From Stichopus chloronotus (Eukaryota; Echinodermata; Holothuroidea; Aspidochirotida; Stichopodidae), in contig CM037846.1 of NCBI GenBank assembly GCA_021234535.1, forward strand, positions 17,930,150 through 17,994,149: DNA of 64,000 nucleotides, written 5' to 3'. The notes beneath the pieces were generated by a model that saw only the letters and a list, made by a program, of their open reading frames with translations, searched no databases and was not told the origin of the DNA. A program made the translations under genes and the position numbers. Shown one piece after another: positions 45,871 through 59,216 of the stretch (its first letter is position 1; each line of letters begins with the position of its first letter).

Positions 45871-47789
45871 AGAACATAATGCGCATCTATGGGCAAGTCA
45901 TTGAATAAAAAACGGATGGTTTCAAGGATTACAATATGTTTCATCATGCAGACGAGATTCTGATACAGCTGATGGAGGCAAATTAGTCGTAAGGCTGCAG
46001 CTTCAATTTCTGGAATTACAAGGCTCATGATTTGCATGCAACACAATTTTACTACACCTATACGGCAAACGGTAGGCTACCTGATGATACTGTAGCTCAA
46101 ATTTGTCCAAATGCTTAACCTTCCAATGAGAGAAACCTTCAAATAATACCCCTTCTGAAAACACCCCTCTACTTGTGCTTCTCTAACAGACACGGGTCCA
46201 TTCATTAGGTCTTAAGCATAACTTACCCTAACATTAAGTTTGATAGCCAACCAGTGACTAAGTTTATCCTATATAGGCCTGATATCGCAAAATGGGCCAA
46301 TGGCGATGTCGTGAACAGCATGAGGCCTAATGAAAATAATTACCGACCGTTGCCTGGGTCTGTAGTAACTATTTAGCTAAATTTTCTTTTTCTGTACCCA
46401 CATTTTGGAATAATGTAATCCTGCAAGAGTACTGCTCAAGATATAGTCAAATTACTGAAGACCTTATGCAACACGGTAATTTATAGGATGACTACCCGTG
46501 TGTAGCCTACGTAAAAGTTAGGCGTATCTTACTCGATGCACAGTCTGTGCATGTTACGTATGCGTACTCTGCTGCATATACTTAGTATGATCGACAAGGG
46601 TTAACGTTGTCGATTGCAGACTTTTACTGATCACGTCACGCAATTGCTGTATCCATCCGCCGAACTCGTACCAAAAGTTCAAAATCGAATGCCAGTATTT
46701 ACTGATTTGTCAATATTTGTAATCTTTATACTGAACTAATTTGGAAAACAAATTTCACGAGTTCTTCCGAAATGATAAGTGATATCAGTTGAGAAATCTA
46801 TGGTCTTTGTTTTCACGGCGTACGAGGCAAGGCACTGATTAAGATTTAGCACACTCAAAACAAAGGCTTAACATAAGAAATTCGCAAAAGGAGAGTATGG
46901 CTGCATTGATTACGATATGCTATCGTAATCCAAAAAGTGCAGACAGGAAAGTACCTCTCTTTGCCATAAATAATACGACAAAAGAATCCAGACTCGTTTA
47001 AGAAAGAATGTCGGGTGATGCACTGGCCCGTATCACTCAACTTTTTATTGTATCCGGTATTTATACTCACATCAATATACCTCTATGTATTGTACATTAT
47101 ACCCTATTATATTCTGTGTATTTTTACTTTCATAAATACATACGTACCTGTATACATTGGTACAGTATACCCTTTTAAACATATGTAAAAATATAAATAC
47201 CTGTGTAAGGGAAAATACATCACCTATTATATTACATGTATACTTAATTATCTGTATATATATATATTTGGCAAACTGTGTGTTATTGCTATTACACAAG
47301 TTATTTCAATACGTTACCTACTGACAGTCCTACTGACAGTTCCTATTGTGCTAACTATACAGAGGCGCTACACCGCCTTGAATTACCAGCCACTCGCTAC
47401 CTTTGCCCGAGAAAAAACGGGCGTGATCGGTGCATACCACACTACTGAGCAAAATTTACAGGATAAAATATATTTATCGTTGGGTGGAAGGAGCACAATA
47501 TTTAATGCAACAGACAAACTGAGGAAAACGGTTACATAATCAAGAACTCAATACTTCACAACAACACATTAATAAGATAAAAGATGAACGTAGCCCGCCA
47601 AAAAAAAAAAACATCCCTGGAACGTAGAAGGTTATTGACCATTTATGGCACTTTAAGATTGCAATGTCATACTATTAGGTAGTTAAGTTTCTTTCTATAT
47701 TGTAAACGATTTTTTATTTCACAAGCTAAAAGGCCATCAATCGAAATGGCTTCAAATAAGTGCCTAATGTTTCACAATAGATACACTTC
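45871..47789. other. Unannotated stretch
   Basis: No gene is supported. AT-rich DNA with TATATATATA at 47257-47268 and a TATAGGCCTGAT motif at 46273. Confidence 0.35.
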
Positions 47790-47854
47790 AACTGGCTTGT
47801 TTCATTATTCAATTTACAAAAAAAAATCCAGTTTATTTTCGAAAAGATAACGAA

Positions 47855-48766
47855 ATGCCAAGTTTATGGGATGGTTTGTTATCAGAAGAGGAGTGTAAAA
47901 CTGCCCTTTTCTCCATGTGCAATGGGAAGTGCCCAGGTAGCGACGGGCTATCAGCAGAATTTTATAAACTTTTTTGGCCACAGATTGGTAGGATCGTTAC
48001 TGATTCTCTTAATTTGGGCTTTCAAAAGCTTACCTTTCTTGTGAGCAGTCCCGTGGCCTAATTACTCTTATACCAAAACCAAACAAAGAACCTACCTTTT
48101 TCAAAAAAATTTCTTCCAACTTCTCTTTTAAACACTGATTATAAAATTTGTTCTAAGGTATTAGCAACTAGAGTTAAGAAAGTTCTTGATGCAATTATTA
48201 GTCATACTCAAACAGGATATATTAAAGGTCGCTTTATCGGTGAAAACATTCGCTGTATTTTAGATACTATTGATTTTTGTAAAACAAACCCCATTCCTGG
48301 TCTGTTACTTTTTATTGATTTTGGAAAAGCTTTTGACAGGCTCAATTGGGATTTCATTCAGCATACTTTGAAAAGTTTTAGGTTCAATGAAGATTTATGC
48401 CAGTGGATTCGAACTCTGTACGCTGGTTCCTCCGCATCTGTATGTAATAATTGTTTTACATCTCATTCTTTCAAAATCAACAGAGGAGTTAGACAGGGCT
48501 GCCCTTTGAGCCCTTATATTTTTATAATTTGCGTTGAATTATTAGCGATGAAAGTAAAACAAAATGCAAGTATTAAAGGTATACCTGTTCTTAACGAGGA
48601 ATTAAAGATACTTCAATATGCAGACGACACTGTATTATTCCTAGATGGTTCCCATGATTCACTTAGAGAGGTCGTTAAGCTTTTGAAGAATTTTGAGATG
48701 GCATCAGGTCTAAAGATCAATTTCGACAAGTGCAATATTTTTCCCTTGGGTCCCCTGATTTCTTAA
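47855..48766 (+). pseudogene. Reverse transcriptase domain, frameshifted
   Basis: Copies RNA to DNA at the nicked target during LINE retrotransposition. 47855-48061 encodes the fingers region with NGKCPGSDGLSAEFYK. The frame shifts near 48038 and returns near 48108 around an A-rich run, after which it is open to 48766. The palm motifs are intact: LLFIDFGKAFD at about 48305 (first catalytic Asp), GVRQGCPLSPYIF at about 48487 and QYADDTVLFL at about 48617 (catalytic Asp pair). The GLKINFDKC thumb-side motif follows. The frame ends at a stop (48764-48766) where the family normally continues. Catalytic residues surviving alongside frameshifts suggest inactivation that is not ancient. Confidence 0.92.
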
Positions 48767-48784
48767 AAACCAGCTTTTCTTGAT

Positions 48785-49213
48785 TTGTACTTATTTAAAT
48801 GGACAGATGGCCCAGTCACAGTTTTAGGAATCGTTATTGACAATGATCGTGATAGTCTTTTTCAGCTTAACTTCATGCCGAAGTTATCTCGACTTAAAAA
48901 TATCTTAAATTTATGGTCAAGTCGTGACCTTACTCCTATAGGCAAAATTGTCTTGGTTAAAACGTACGGCATTTCGCAATTTGTGTATCTGTTCCAGTGT
49001 CTACCTAATCCTCCAATTTATTTTATTAAGCAACTGGAAAGTATGTTATTTAGATTCATTTGGTTTGGAAAACCACACAAAATTAAGCGTACTACATTGA
49101 TAAGTTCTACTTCAGAAGGAGGTTTGAATGCAACATATATCAATAGTTTCATAAATGGTTTGAAATGTACTTGGGTTAAGCGTTTCACCACTGCAAAAGC
49201 AATTAATTTTTGA
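48785..49213 (+). pseudogene. LINE reverse transcriptase thumb/connector segment
   Basis: The frame continues the LINE protein after a break at 48766: VLGIVIDND, then LWSSRDLTPIGKIVLVKTYG and FQCLPNPPIYF, all standard positions downstream of the polymerase in L1-group elements. It ends at a TGA near 49213 because of another frameshift; the next part resumes in a different phase at about 49220. Confidence 0.9.
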
Positions 49214-49219
49214 TTGCAA

Positions 49220-50111
49220 CTATAAGCCATGTGATGTCAATACTCATAGTTTATTTCTTAACGATGTTCTTCACGCTTGGTCTCTTTTTACCTTTAAAGA
49301 CGTTAAGGAAAATTTCCAAAGTCAAATTATTTGGAACAATCACTTCATTAAAGTAAATGGAAGTATTTTATTATATAAAAAATGGATCAGTAAAGGAATT
49401 AAATGTATCAAGGACATTATGGATGCAAACAATCACTTTTTATCCTTTTTAGATTTCAGGGAGAAGTGTCACATTAATTGTCCTTTTACTGTTTATTATG
49501 GTGTAATTAATGCCATTCCAAGAGGTTGGAGAAGACCTGTTGATCAGTTTAACAATAGTGACATTTCACCGTTGGAAAATATTCATAATATCACTAAGCT
49601 TTCGAGATTCATATATAAGCAGCTTGTTTCGCAAATTGTTACAAAGCCAAAGTCAATACTTAAATGGAATGCTAATTTTAATTTAAGTGAAGACCAGTGG
49701 CAAGTGATTTGGAATATTCCATTTAGGTCTTTACGTGAAACGAAGATTATTTACTTTCAATATCGCTTTCTCCTCCGTATTTTAGGTACTAATTATTTCT
49801 TATTTCTTATTAAAAAGACAGATAATCCTCGTTGTAATTTGTGTGGTCTAAAAGAGGAGACGATAGAGCATCTCTTCTGGGAGTGTAAAGTTAGTTCAAA
49901 TTTTATTTTAGACGTTGAACAAAAGATTTTCAATAGGCAGTTTATTCTTTCAAAAACAGATGTTTTCTTTGGATACGCACTTTCACCGAAGCACCCTTTG
50001 AATTTTCTCATTTTGCATATTAAATATTATATCTTTCAGAAGAACTCACAAAATGCTTCGTTAATTGTTAACGAGTTTTTGTATAAGTTAAAATTTGCGT
50101 TACAAGTTTAA
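49220..50111 (+). pseudogene. LINE C-terminal region with zinc-knuckle-like motif
   Basis: Resumes the protein with LHAWSLFTFKD-like sequence, WISKGIKCIKDIMD and, from 49419, an uninterrupted frame of 230 codons to the stop at 50109-50111. It includes YYGVINAIPRGWRR at about 49496-49540 and CNLCGLKEETIEHLFWEC at about 49837-49890, the CX2C-X7-H-X4-C knuckle of the L1/Tx1 group, thought to help RNA or DNA binding. Ends 49 bases before the MITE insertion. Confident by family layout. Confidence 0.9.
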
Positions 50112-50161
50112 AGTCACTTAAGTGGATACAATCTTGGGCCTTTTCTGTATAGCAAGCTTAA

Positions 50162-50505
50162 AGGGAAATAGGGCTTTGTTTTAGAGCAAACATCCATATT
50201 TTTGAAACCAATGTTTGTGGATGTAGAATGATAGATTATTCAAAATAAGGAAGGACAGTAGCCTTCTTTTCAAGAAATAAGCTTCTCACAGATAGAAATT
50301 CAGTTATTTCTTACTCCACACCAATTTGTTCACCCAAACTTTTCAAAATTCAAACGACGCATTTTTCATTTCTCATTACATGCATAACATTTTGACATGA
50401 TGAAGCTTTGGTAGATGTTTATTGATGAGACCGAATGGCTTAACAATGATTACCGCTATTTTCTTTGCATGTCATGTCGGTGTATTCTAAACGCCCTATT
50501 TCCCT
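50162..50505 (+). mobile_element. TTAA MITE family 1, copy B, inside LINE 3' UTR
   Basis: A 344-bp element with ends AGGGAAATAGGGC and GCCCTATTTCCCT between TTAA at 50158-50161 and 50506-50509. It is alignable end to end with 4205-4550. LINE 3' UTR sequence precedes it (50112-50157) and resumes after it (50510-50728), so this insertion is younger than the LINE copy. Confidence 0.9.
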
Positions 50506-50728
50506 TTAAGTCGGTCTTCAATGAGTGCAAATTCTTATTTGAGTAGAATATGTTTCCTGTTATCATAGAAAATTTCCTTTTCTTTCACTGTAAAAAGTGA
50601 TTTTTTTTCTGTTCATTCCATACCAGTTATGCATGTTACTGTGAATTTTTCTGTTACCTGAGATGCAAGAAATTGTTGTTTTTGTTGTGAAATCAAGTTT
50701 TTGAAATAAAGGATGGCACAAAAAAAAA

Positions 50729-53303
<2,575 letters not shown>

Positions 53304-53437
53304 TCACTCTGCATTATGATGATTCAATTCTCTGTGTATTCGATGGCTGCTGATGACGTCACCGTGCATCTCACTCTGCATTATGATGATTCAATTCTCT
53401 ATGTATTCGATGGCTGCTGATGACGTCACCTTGCATC
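53304..53437 (+). repeat. 67-bp tandem duplication, each with a CRE
   Basis: Two head-to-tail copies (53304-53370 and 53371-53437) differ at only two positions by eye. Each contains TGATGACGTCACC with a perfect TGACGTCA cyclic-AMP response element and TTATGATGATTCAATT. A recent duplication that doubles a likely CREB/ATF site. Confidence 0.95.
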
Positions 53438-54602
53438 TCACATTTTAACTACATTGCTAAATGAATGTCGACCGTTAAGTTACTTCTTCTGAGATAACAA
53501 TTTTCATGATTGATTCCAATGATAATCGTCACGTATGTAATTACGCATTCGCATAGGCTACATGTGAGCATATATGTAGAAATGTGCAAAAACGTGAGAA
53601 TTTACATACAGTACTACGGCAACTGGTGTGCACATGTGGGAAGTGTCCATACATTGAAATCTTGTTCTCAGTCTTTCGAGACACAAAGAAAAACGAAAGA
53701 AACAAAATATCTTGTAAGTTACACACCAGCATTGACTTCGAAAGGGCGATGAAATTTAGCACCGCAAAGATAACACAAGACGTAATTACTATCTGAAGTC
53801 TCACGATCGCTCGGTGTGACTAAGAATAAGTCATTTATAAGTCAGCAATGATTGATGATGGGAACGGTTTTCCTCGTAAACAGTCTTCTTCGGAGGTGCC
53901 GCAGAATGTATCATAAAATAACCAGACGACAACGCAGTTACGTTTGCTTTTTAACTATCATTTGTATCACACTACTTCCTCTGAACCAAGGCTAGTATGA
54001 TCATGACATAAAACAATGTGACTAAAAACCTGAAAGGACGGACGGACGGACGGCATGTTTATTATGTGTAGTTTACATCATGTTAAGACGGTTCTCTTAT
54101 TTACTTAACATAGAATTCCTTGCGAAGAAATTGTTCAGGAATAGCCAAGTGCGCAACATTAGAACTGATGATCAGACGAGGTAAGAATCATTTTGTGGAA
54201 CAAATTGATGTAACAAGTAACAAAGAAAAGTTGAGATTCCATGAAGTTTCAAACAATCGTATCCTTGTCACTTTCATAATAATTACTGTCTCCAACACAT
54301 GTTGTTTATGTTATGTACATACATGCTAAATCTCACACGAGGTATTCATGAGCACTTGGCAAAGAATGTGAAGTACCCCATGGCAATGTACTATCGTTTC
54401 CCAGTTTTACCTCTGCCGAAATACTCATCTATCTTAGAGGCAGAATACACAATTAAAATGACCAATTTTGGTTCTTGTTTCATGCGCTGTGTGTGTGGGG
54501 GGGGGGGGGGTAGGGGAGCGTACTCTGAGTTGGATATCAGCCGAGCTGTCTATTTAGATAGTCGGCGCTATATCTCTGTGGTTCATATTGTTGTGAACTT
54601 AA
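53438..54602. other. Unannotated stretch with (GGAC)n and G14
   Basis: No gene is supported. Short (GGAC)n at 54036-54053 and a G14 run at 54497-54510. Confidence 0.4.
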
Positions 54603-54976
54603 AGGTCATGTGACATGAAAAAGACATTTCGGAGTATTAGGTGCATTACGCATTGAAAATGTTAAAAATAGGTATTTGCATTGTATTATAGGTAAAGGCA
54701 AGTATTTGCTTCTTCAAAAATAGTGATATCAATTACCAATGTGAAACTCAGTGAATTAGTAATTAAGAGGCAACGTATATAGGCTTAGCAACAGAAATAC
54801 TGACACTGTGCAACAGTCCACGCCATCTGTTTTGCATTCTTCTCAAACTCTGAAGAGTCATATTTCATAAACGGTAAAAGATATAAACAAAATTCCATCG
54901 GATTTTCACTCAGGGTTTTACTTATACATTTTCTGAATGAAGAGTCACTCTTTTTTAGAAATACGTCACACAACCT
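54603..54976 (+). mobile_element. TTAA-flanked MITE, family 3
   Basis: A 374-bp element with ends AGGTCATGTGAC and GTCACACAACCT, flanked by TTAA at 54599-54602 and 54977-54980. The inverted repeats are shorter and less perfect than in the other two families. The interior is unlike families 1 and 2 and does not code. Only one copy was found. Confidence 0.75.
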
Positions 54977-55064
54977 TTAAAGCCCTGAATATTGATGAGT
55001 GAGTTGATGTACTGTTACTGTCGAATAAATCCTTACATCTTACAACAACTCGCCGTCACTCTAG

Positions 55065-55290
55065 GGACGCGTTTACACTGGACCCCGATCGTGGTATCAT
55101 ACCCCGCAATCGGGAATCAAATTGTAGAGTAAACACAGATCAAACCGAGTACCCCTACAATTGAACGTTATCGAGGGAGGATCAGACCCTGCCCATGGTG
55201 TTTGAATTGTAGTGTAAACTCTGGTGAACCCGAGATCAACACCGACCTCGCCCTTCCGTCCCTTTCGGTAAATAGCGGTGCTTGTGCTTA
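55065..55290. repeat. GTTTACACT-rich repeat remnant
   Basis: The block contains CGTTTACACTGGACCCCGATC, TGTAGAGTAAACAC, TTGAATTGTAGTGTAAACTC and related words in both orientations, as in the subterminal regions of some DNA transposons. Element ends and family could not be defined. Confidence 0.4.
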
Positions 55291-56015
55291 AAGACAAAAA
55301 CTCATCACCCCAGACAGTTTAAATTCCCCCAACCACCTACCTCTAGTCCCTCCCTCAGCCTGTCTTAAACTCCTCCACATGTGTAATCAAAACAATGGAT
55401 CCCTGTGTACGCTGTGTAATACGAGCTGCTCTGCATCTTTCGAATTTGCTGTCAATCTCAGAGTACTGTAACTTAGAACCAGTTGAGAATTTTCCTTTCC
55501 GGGAGGTAAAAATATAGCTTAGGGTGATGCAATACAGCCTTTAAGTTATTACAGATTCTCCCCTGTACATATGCCTGTACATATGTGGTAGCACTCAAAA
55601 TACCTGAATGCAAGTCGCGTATGGAAAGCCAAAAGGGCAACAAGATATGATGATGATATCGTTTGTTTCGTGGTTGTACCGGAAACATACGTCTATATAA
55701 CCAAAATACATCGAATGTGTACGTCATCATATTGAAATGTTATGTTATTCTACTAAATATATACCTCGTTATATCGAAATCTTATGTTATTGTACTGACA
55801 CTATACATCATTGAATTAAAATTAAAGTGCTGATGTGTTGCTATGGCCAGCATCTGGGGTAATCATATACAAATAAGGAAGAGGTGTATGCGTGACTGCA
55901 GCAGAACAAACGGGAAAATGCGTAATGTATTGCTACTAAAAGGAACCAATTACGTTGCTGAGTTTGTACATATTCATAGCACAAAGAGTTCCAGCGAAAT
56001 CAACATGCCGGGCAG

Positions 56016-56198
56016 TTAGACTTGTTGATTGTATCCCGATTGACCACACATTTTTGAATTTAGGTCTCTCTCCCTCACGTGTAAAGCACATCTTCTCCGT
56101 TTCACTGTCCTTTCACTGGTATGCAACATTTCAGCTATTTCGTGGTTCGTGAAGCCAATGTCCACCAGCTCTCGCAATCTTCCGTCTATACCTGCCAT
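56016..56198 (-). pseudogene. Helix-turn-helix fragment, transposase-like
   Basis: A 60-codon minus-strand frame beginning at ATG (56198). Residues about 7-35 read LRELVDIGFTNHEIAEML then TSERTVKRRR, a clear two-helix DNA-binding pattern: a GFTNHEIA turn and an ERTVKRR recognition helix. Similar N-terminal modules precede integrase-like domains in transposon-derived invertebrate proteins, and this is the likely origin, but no DDE domain was found downstream in any frame. It could be a first exon, or a broken relic. The frame stops soon after the module. Confidence 0.5.
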
Positions 56199-58195
56199 TT
56201 TTGAGCTAAATGTTTGATTGACAAAAGCTTAAAAATTAAAAAAAAATGTCAGCTGAAAATGTAACAACTTTGCGAGGAAGTCCAAAATATAACCACATTT
56301 TGCCCAAAATGCAGCAAATATGAGCAGATGAATAGGGCTCCAAAATCCAACAACTTTTGGCCAAATATGAAAAGATTTACATCAGACGGTGTTGGAAAAA
56401 ATGATCGTGTGGGACAGCTTATTCTCGATTGTATGACCAGGGTACTTTTTATTCCCTTTTTAATGATATCATCAAGTAATAAGTGATATCATGAAATATT
56501 TAAAGATATCTATAATGATTTAGTGATATCTGTAATTAGTTAGAGTATTGCAAATCTTCCAGCTATTTGCCGATAACAATAAATCGAATTTCGAAATCAG
56601 TCGAATGAGTTCAACATTATATACCTAGACACCCTCTCACAATTTGTCAAATTAATCGAAATTATCGTCTGCTAGTCCAGGGGATTGTGATACCGCCACT
56701 TTTTGTTGTACACACCCCTTTTCAATATATATCCATTTTATTGTATACCATAACATACCGACTGATAAGGCCCATTGACCTAACTAATTTCAGTTGAATA
56801 CCGAATTTGTGTAAGGTGAACTACAATTTAAGTGTCATTTTTGGTGACTAAAGCACTTCAATGGAGTACCATTTCCCTTGCATTCCTACCCACGCCCCCT
56901 GCGTGTAGGGAGGAGATAAGATCTACGAATATGTTGATTTTGGAAGTATTTGCATTTTGAATTACAAAGCAACAATGAACTCTTATGAGGTCCCTACAGT
57001 TGTGGTCATTTGTGTAACTTTTAGCATAAAGTGATTGGGTCCGTAGACCAGAAGCCAAATCATTTAAGTTTAACGTGCAAAAGGTTAGTACGGTATTTAA
57101 TTGCGCCATTCAGACATTTCGGAAAATAAATAGGTTGCAGGTAATAAATATCGTCATATGGTTTCAAATACTTCTAAAATAATGACAAAAAGTGTGAAAT
57201 CGATAATGTAGACTGCATTAGTATACATATAGTTATGTCATGTTTAAAATTCGGATTAAGCACTCTGCAACCACTTCCACCACTTTGCAGTTTTGCCTTC
57301 ATAAACTAGTCTTTTGCAAATATAGAACAGACCATACCTTCATATCCACCACCTCCAAGAGGAGTGGGGCTTTCCACGGAACATATAGTGGCTTACAACG
57401 TTCGATATGCTCTGTGGGCAGTGAACAAATTGTCATGTAATTCGTTGAACGTAAAGCCACATTTTCGACAGCAGTTAAGATGCGAGAACAGAAAAAATAC
57501 AAAAAAAAAAAAAAAACAAGAGCCAGTGATGGATTTTCCGCCCTGCCTCTCGCAGCTGCAAAGACTCAAAATAGAGCGATAAAGACATCTCGGCGTTGGC
57601 CAGCCTGCGGGCTTTCTTCAGCTACACTAATTTAATATAAATTTTTGTGAGTCACGTAAAAAAATATATAAGTAGCTGCCTAGAGAGAGACAGCAAAAAC
57701 CTCATTCGTCTCACCACAATAATCGATCGAAATTTACAAGCGTTAGACTATATTCACTGCGTTCAAAGAGAGAACTTGAATTATATTTTATAGATTCTCC
57801 TCACAAAACTAAGTTTTCATCCTAGGAAGACAACGGGTCGATATACCCGATCTAAGAAGAAGAACATGCAATGAATCTTGCGGAAGAGGAAAATTAATTT
57901 AATATTCTTCCTTAGTTGATGGAGTAACATTTTAAGAAAGGGAGATTATATCCAAGCTAAAACCAGTACACATACACCAAACATAGTAGGCTCAGCAGTA
58001 CGTGTGGTACATAGGTGTAGTTATGGATATACAAGGTGAATATTGAATTTATATATATATATATTGGTGGTTATGCAATTGCTGTTCGATCTCCCTATAG
58101 TTTAATGTATACAAATGGTTCATTGTTGCTAACCACTTCAGCCATAGTCTTTGTACATTTGAAAATCTTCCCGATATGCTGCTTTCAATTTACAG
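56199..58195. other. Unannotated stretch
   Basis: No gene is supported. It includes an A-run at 57500-57515 and (TA)7 at 58051-58064. Pyrimidine-rich sequence at 58180-58195 ends in ACAG, the acceptor of the next entry. Confidence 0.35.
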
Positions 58196-58463
58196 TTTGC
58201 ACAAGATGGGCGTTCGTGCACGGTTGTATGTTGGATGGAAATATACCTACATGCCGCCAGCTTTATTTGTCTTGGCGTTCGTACTCTCAGGTGTCCAACT
58301 TGTAAAGTCATCGTCAATTCATCACCACATCAATGTATGCCACTTTATACCGACCGATGAAGAACTGGACCTGATAGTCCAACAACAGACTGACCAAGAA
58401 GATGTGAATGAATACAGTCACAAAGTTATTACCATCAAGAAGTACACTGCACGTGTACCCATC
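58196..58463 (+). CDS. Candidate first coding exon, type II membrane protein
   Basis: Acceptor GCTTTCAATTTACAG ends at 58195, and a perfect donor GTAAGTGAG starts at 58464. Between them an ATG at 58206 in strong context (A at -3, G at +4) opens 86 codons running in phase 0 to the donor. Residues 1-15 are basic and short, residues 16-33 (PPALFVLAFVLSGVQLV) form one membrane segment, and the rest is polar, with a HHH stretch and an acidic part (DEELDLIVQQQTDQED). That is the layout of a type II signal-anchor protein such as many Golgi glycosyl- or sulfotransferases, but no catalytic motif lies in this exon and the family is not identified. An exon-like relative lies at 63595. No downstream exon was securely found. 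Confidence 0.5.
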
Positions 58464-59216
58464 GTAAGTGAGTGCAAAATTAATGTAAAGGAAATACATG
58501 CGCATTAATACGCATATGGTCATGAAAAGCGTGGCCTACAATAAGTGTTCGTTATAATACAGGGATGCCAGGTCTATTGCAGTGTCAGTCTTTCACAATA
58601 TTCAAGGAAAGATTTATGAAGGATTCCTCCCTTTAAAAATAAAAATGCTTGCTCTTAAGATTTCAACTTTACGTGAACACTTTCTGTCATGCTTCCTATT
58701 TATTGTAAATGACATCGTTCTACAAATATCGTGTTTTGAGTTTGCTAAATGTAAATCTAATCATGATATACGTTTTACCATACGACAAAACTTGTTTTGA
58801 CTGTAAATAAAAGAGAGAATTTGTAACTCAAAGTTGCATGTACTGCAAACGATCCATGACCACTGCTTTGATTAAGATTGTACAGAGGCGTTTACTGAGC
58901 TTGTATCGAACATGATAAGGAAACGCCCCTACGTAGTTTGTTGTCTGCAGGCCTACCAGGGAGTTGCTATTCGAAGCTCCCTGGGCCTACCAAGTCACAG
59001 TAATTTTAAACCCAACGTTGTTTCTCTGGTGTTTATAAGCTGCATATACTTATCTTTAAAATAGGAATCTTATGTCTACGATTTCTCAATTAGTGAGAGA
59101 AATAGTAATACATATTAGATATGTTGACGTGACACAGGAGTTATGAATTAGGTAATTTCCTTCCATTTATTCTCGGAGCAAAATATTTGGGGCGCTAAAA
59201 CCTTTAGCCCCCATTT
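58464..59216. other. Probable intron following the 58196 exon
   Basis: If the exon candidate is right this is intron sequence. Nothing else was recognised. Confidence 0.3.

Larger units (their letters stand above)
47790..50728 (+). mobile_element. L1/Tx1-like non-LTR retrotransposon, 5'-truncated
   Basis: A LINE that begins inside the N-terminal part of the reverse transcriptase and runs to a 3' end with AATAAA (50705-50710) and an A-run (50720-50728). The endonuclease and ORF1 are absent, the usual result of incomplete reverse transcription. The protein is split by several frameshifts, and a MITE (50162-50505) sits in the 3' UTR. The order of blocks, the PNPP-like segment, the IPRGW motif and the C-terminal CX2C...H...C knuckle fit the L1/Tx1 group; the exact clade is inferred by eye. 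Target-site duplications were not established. Confidence 0.9.
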
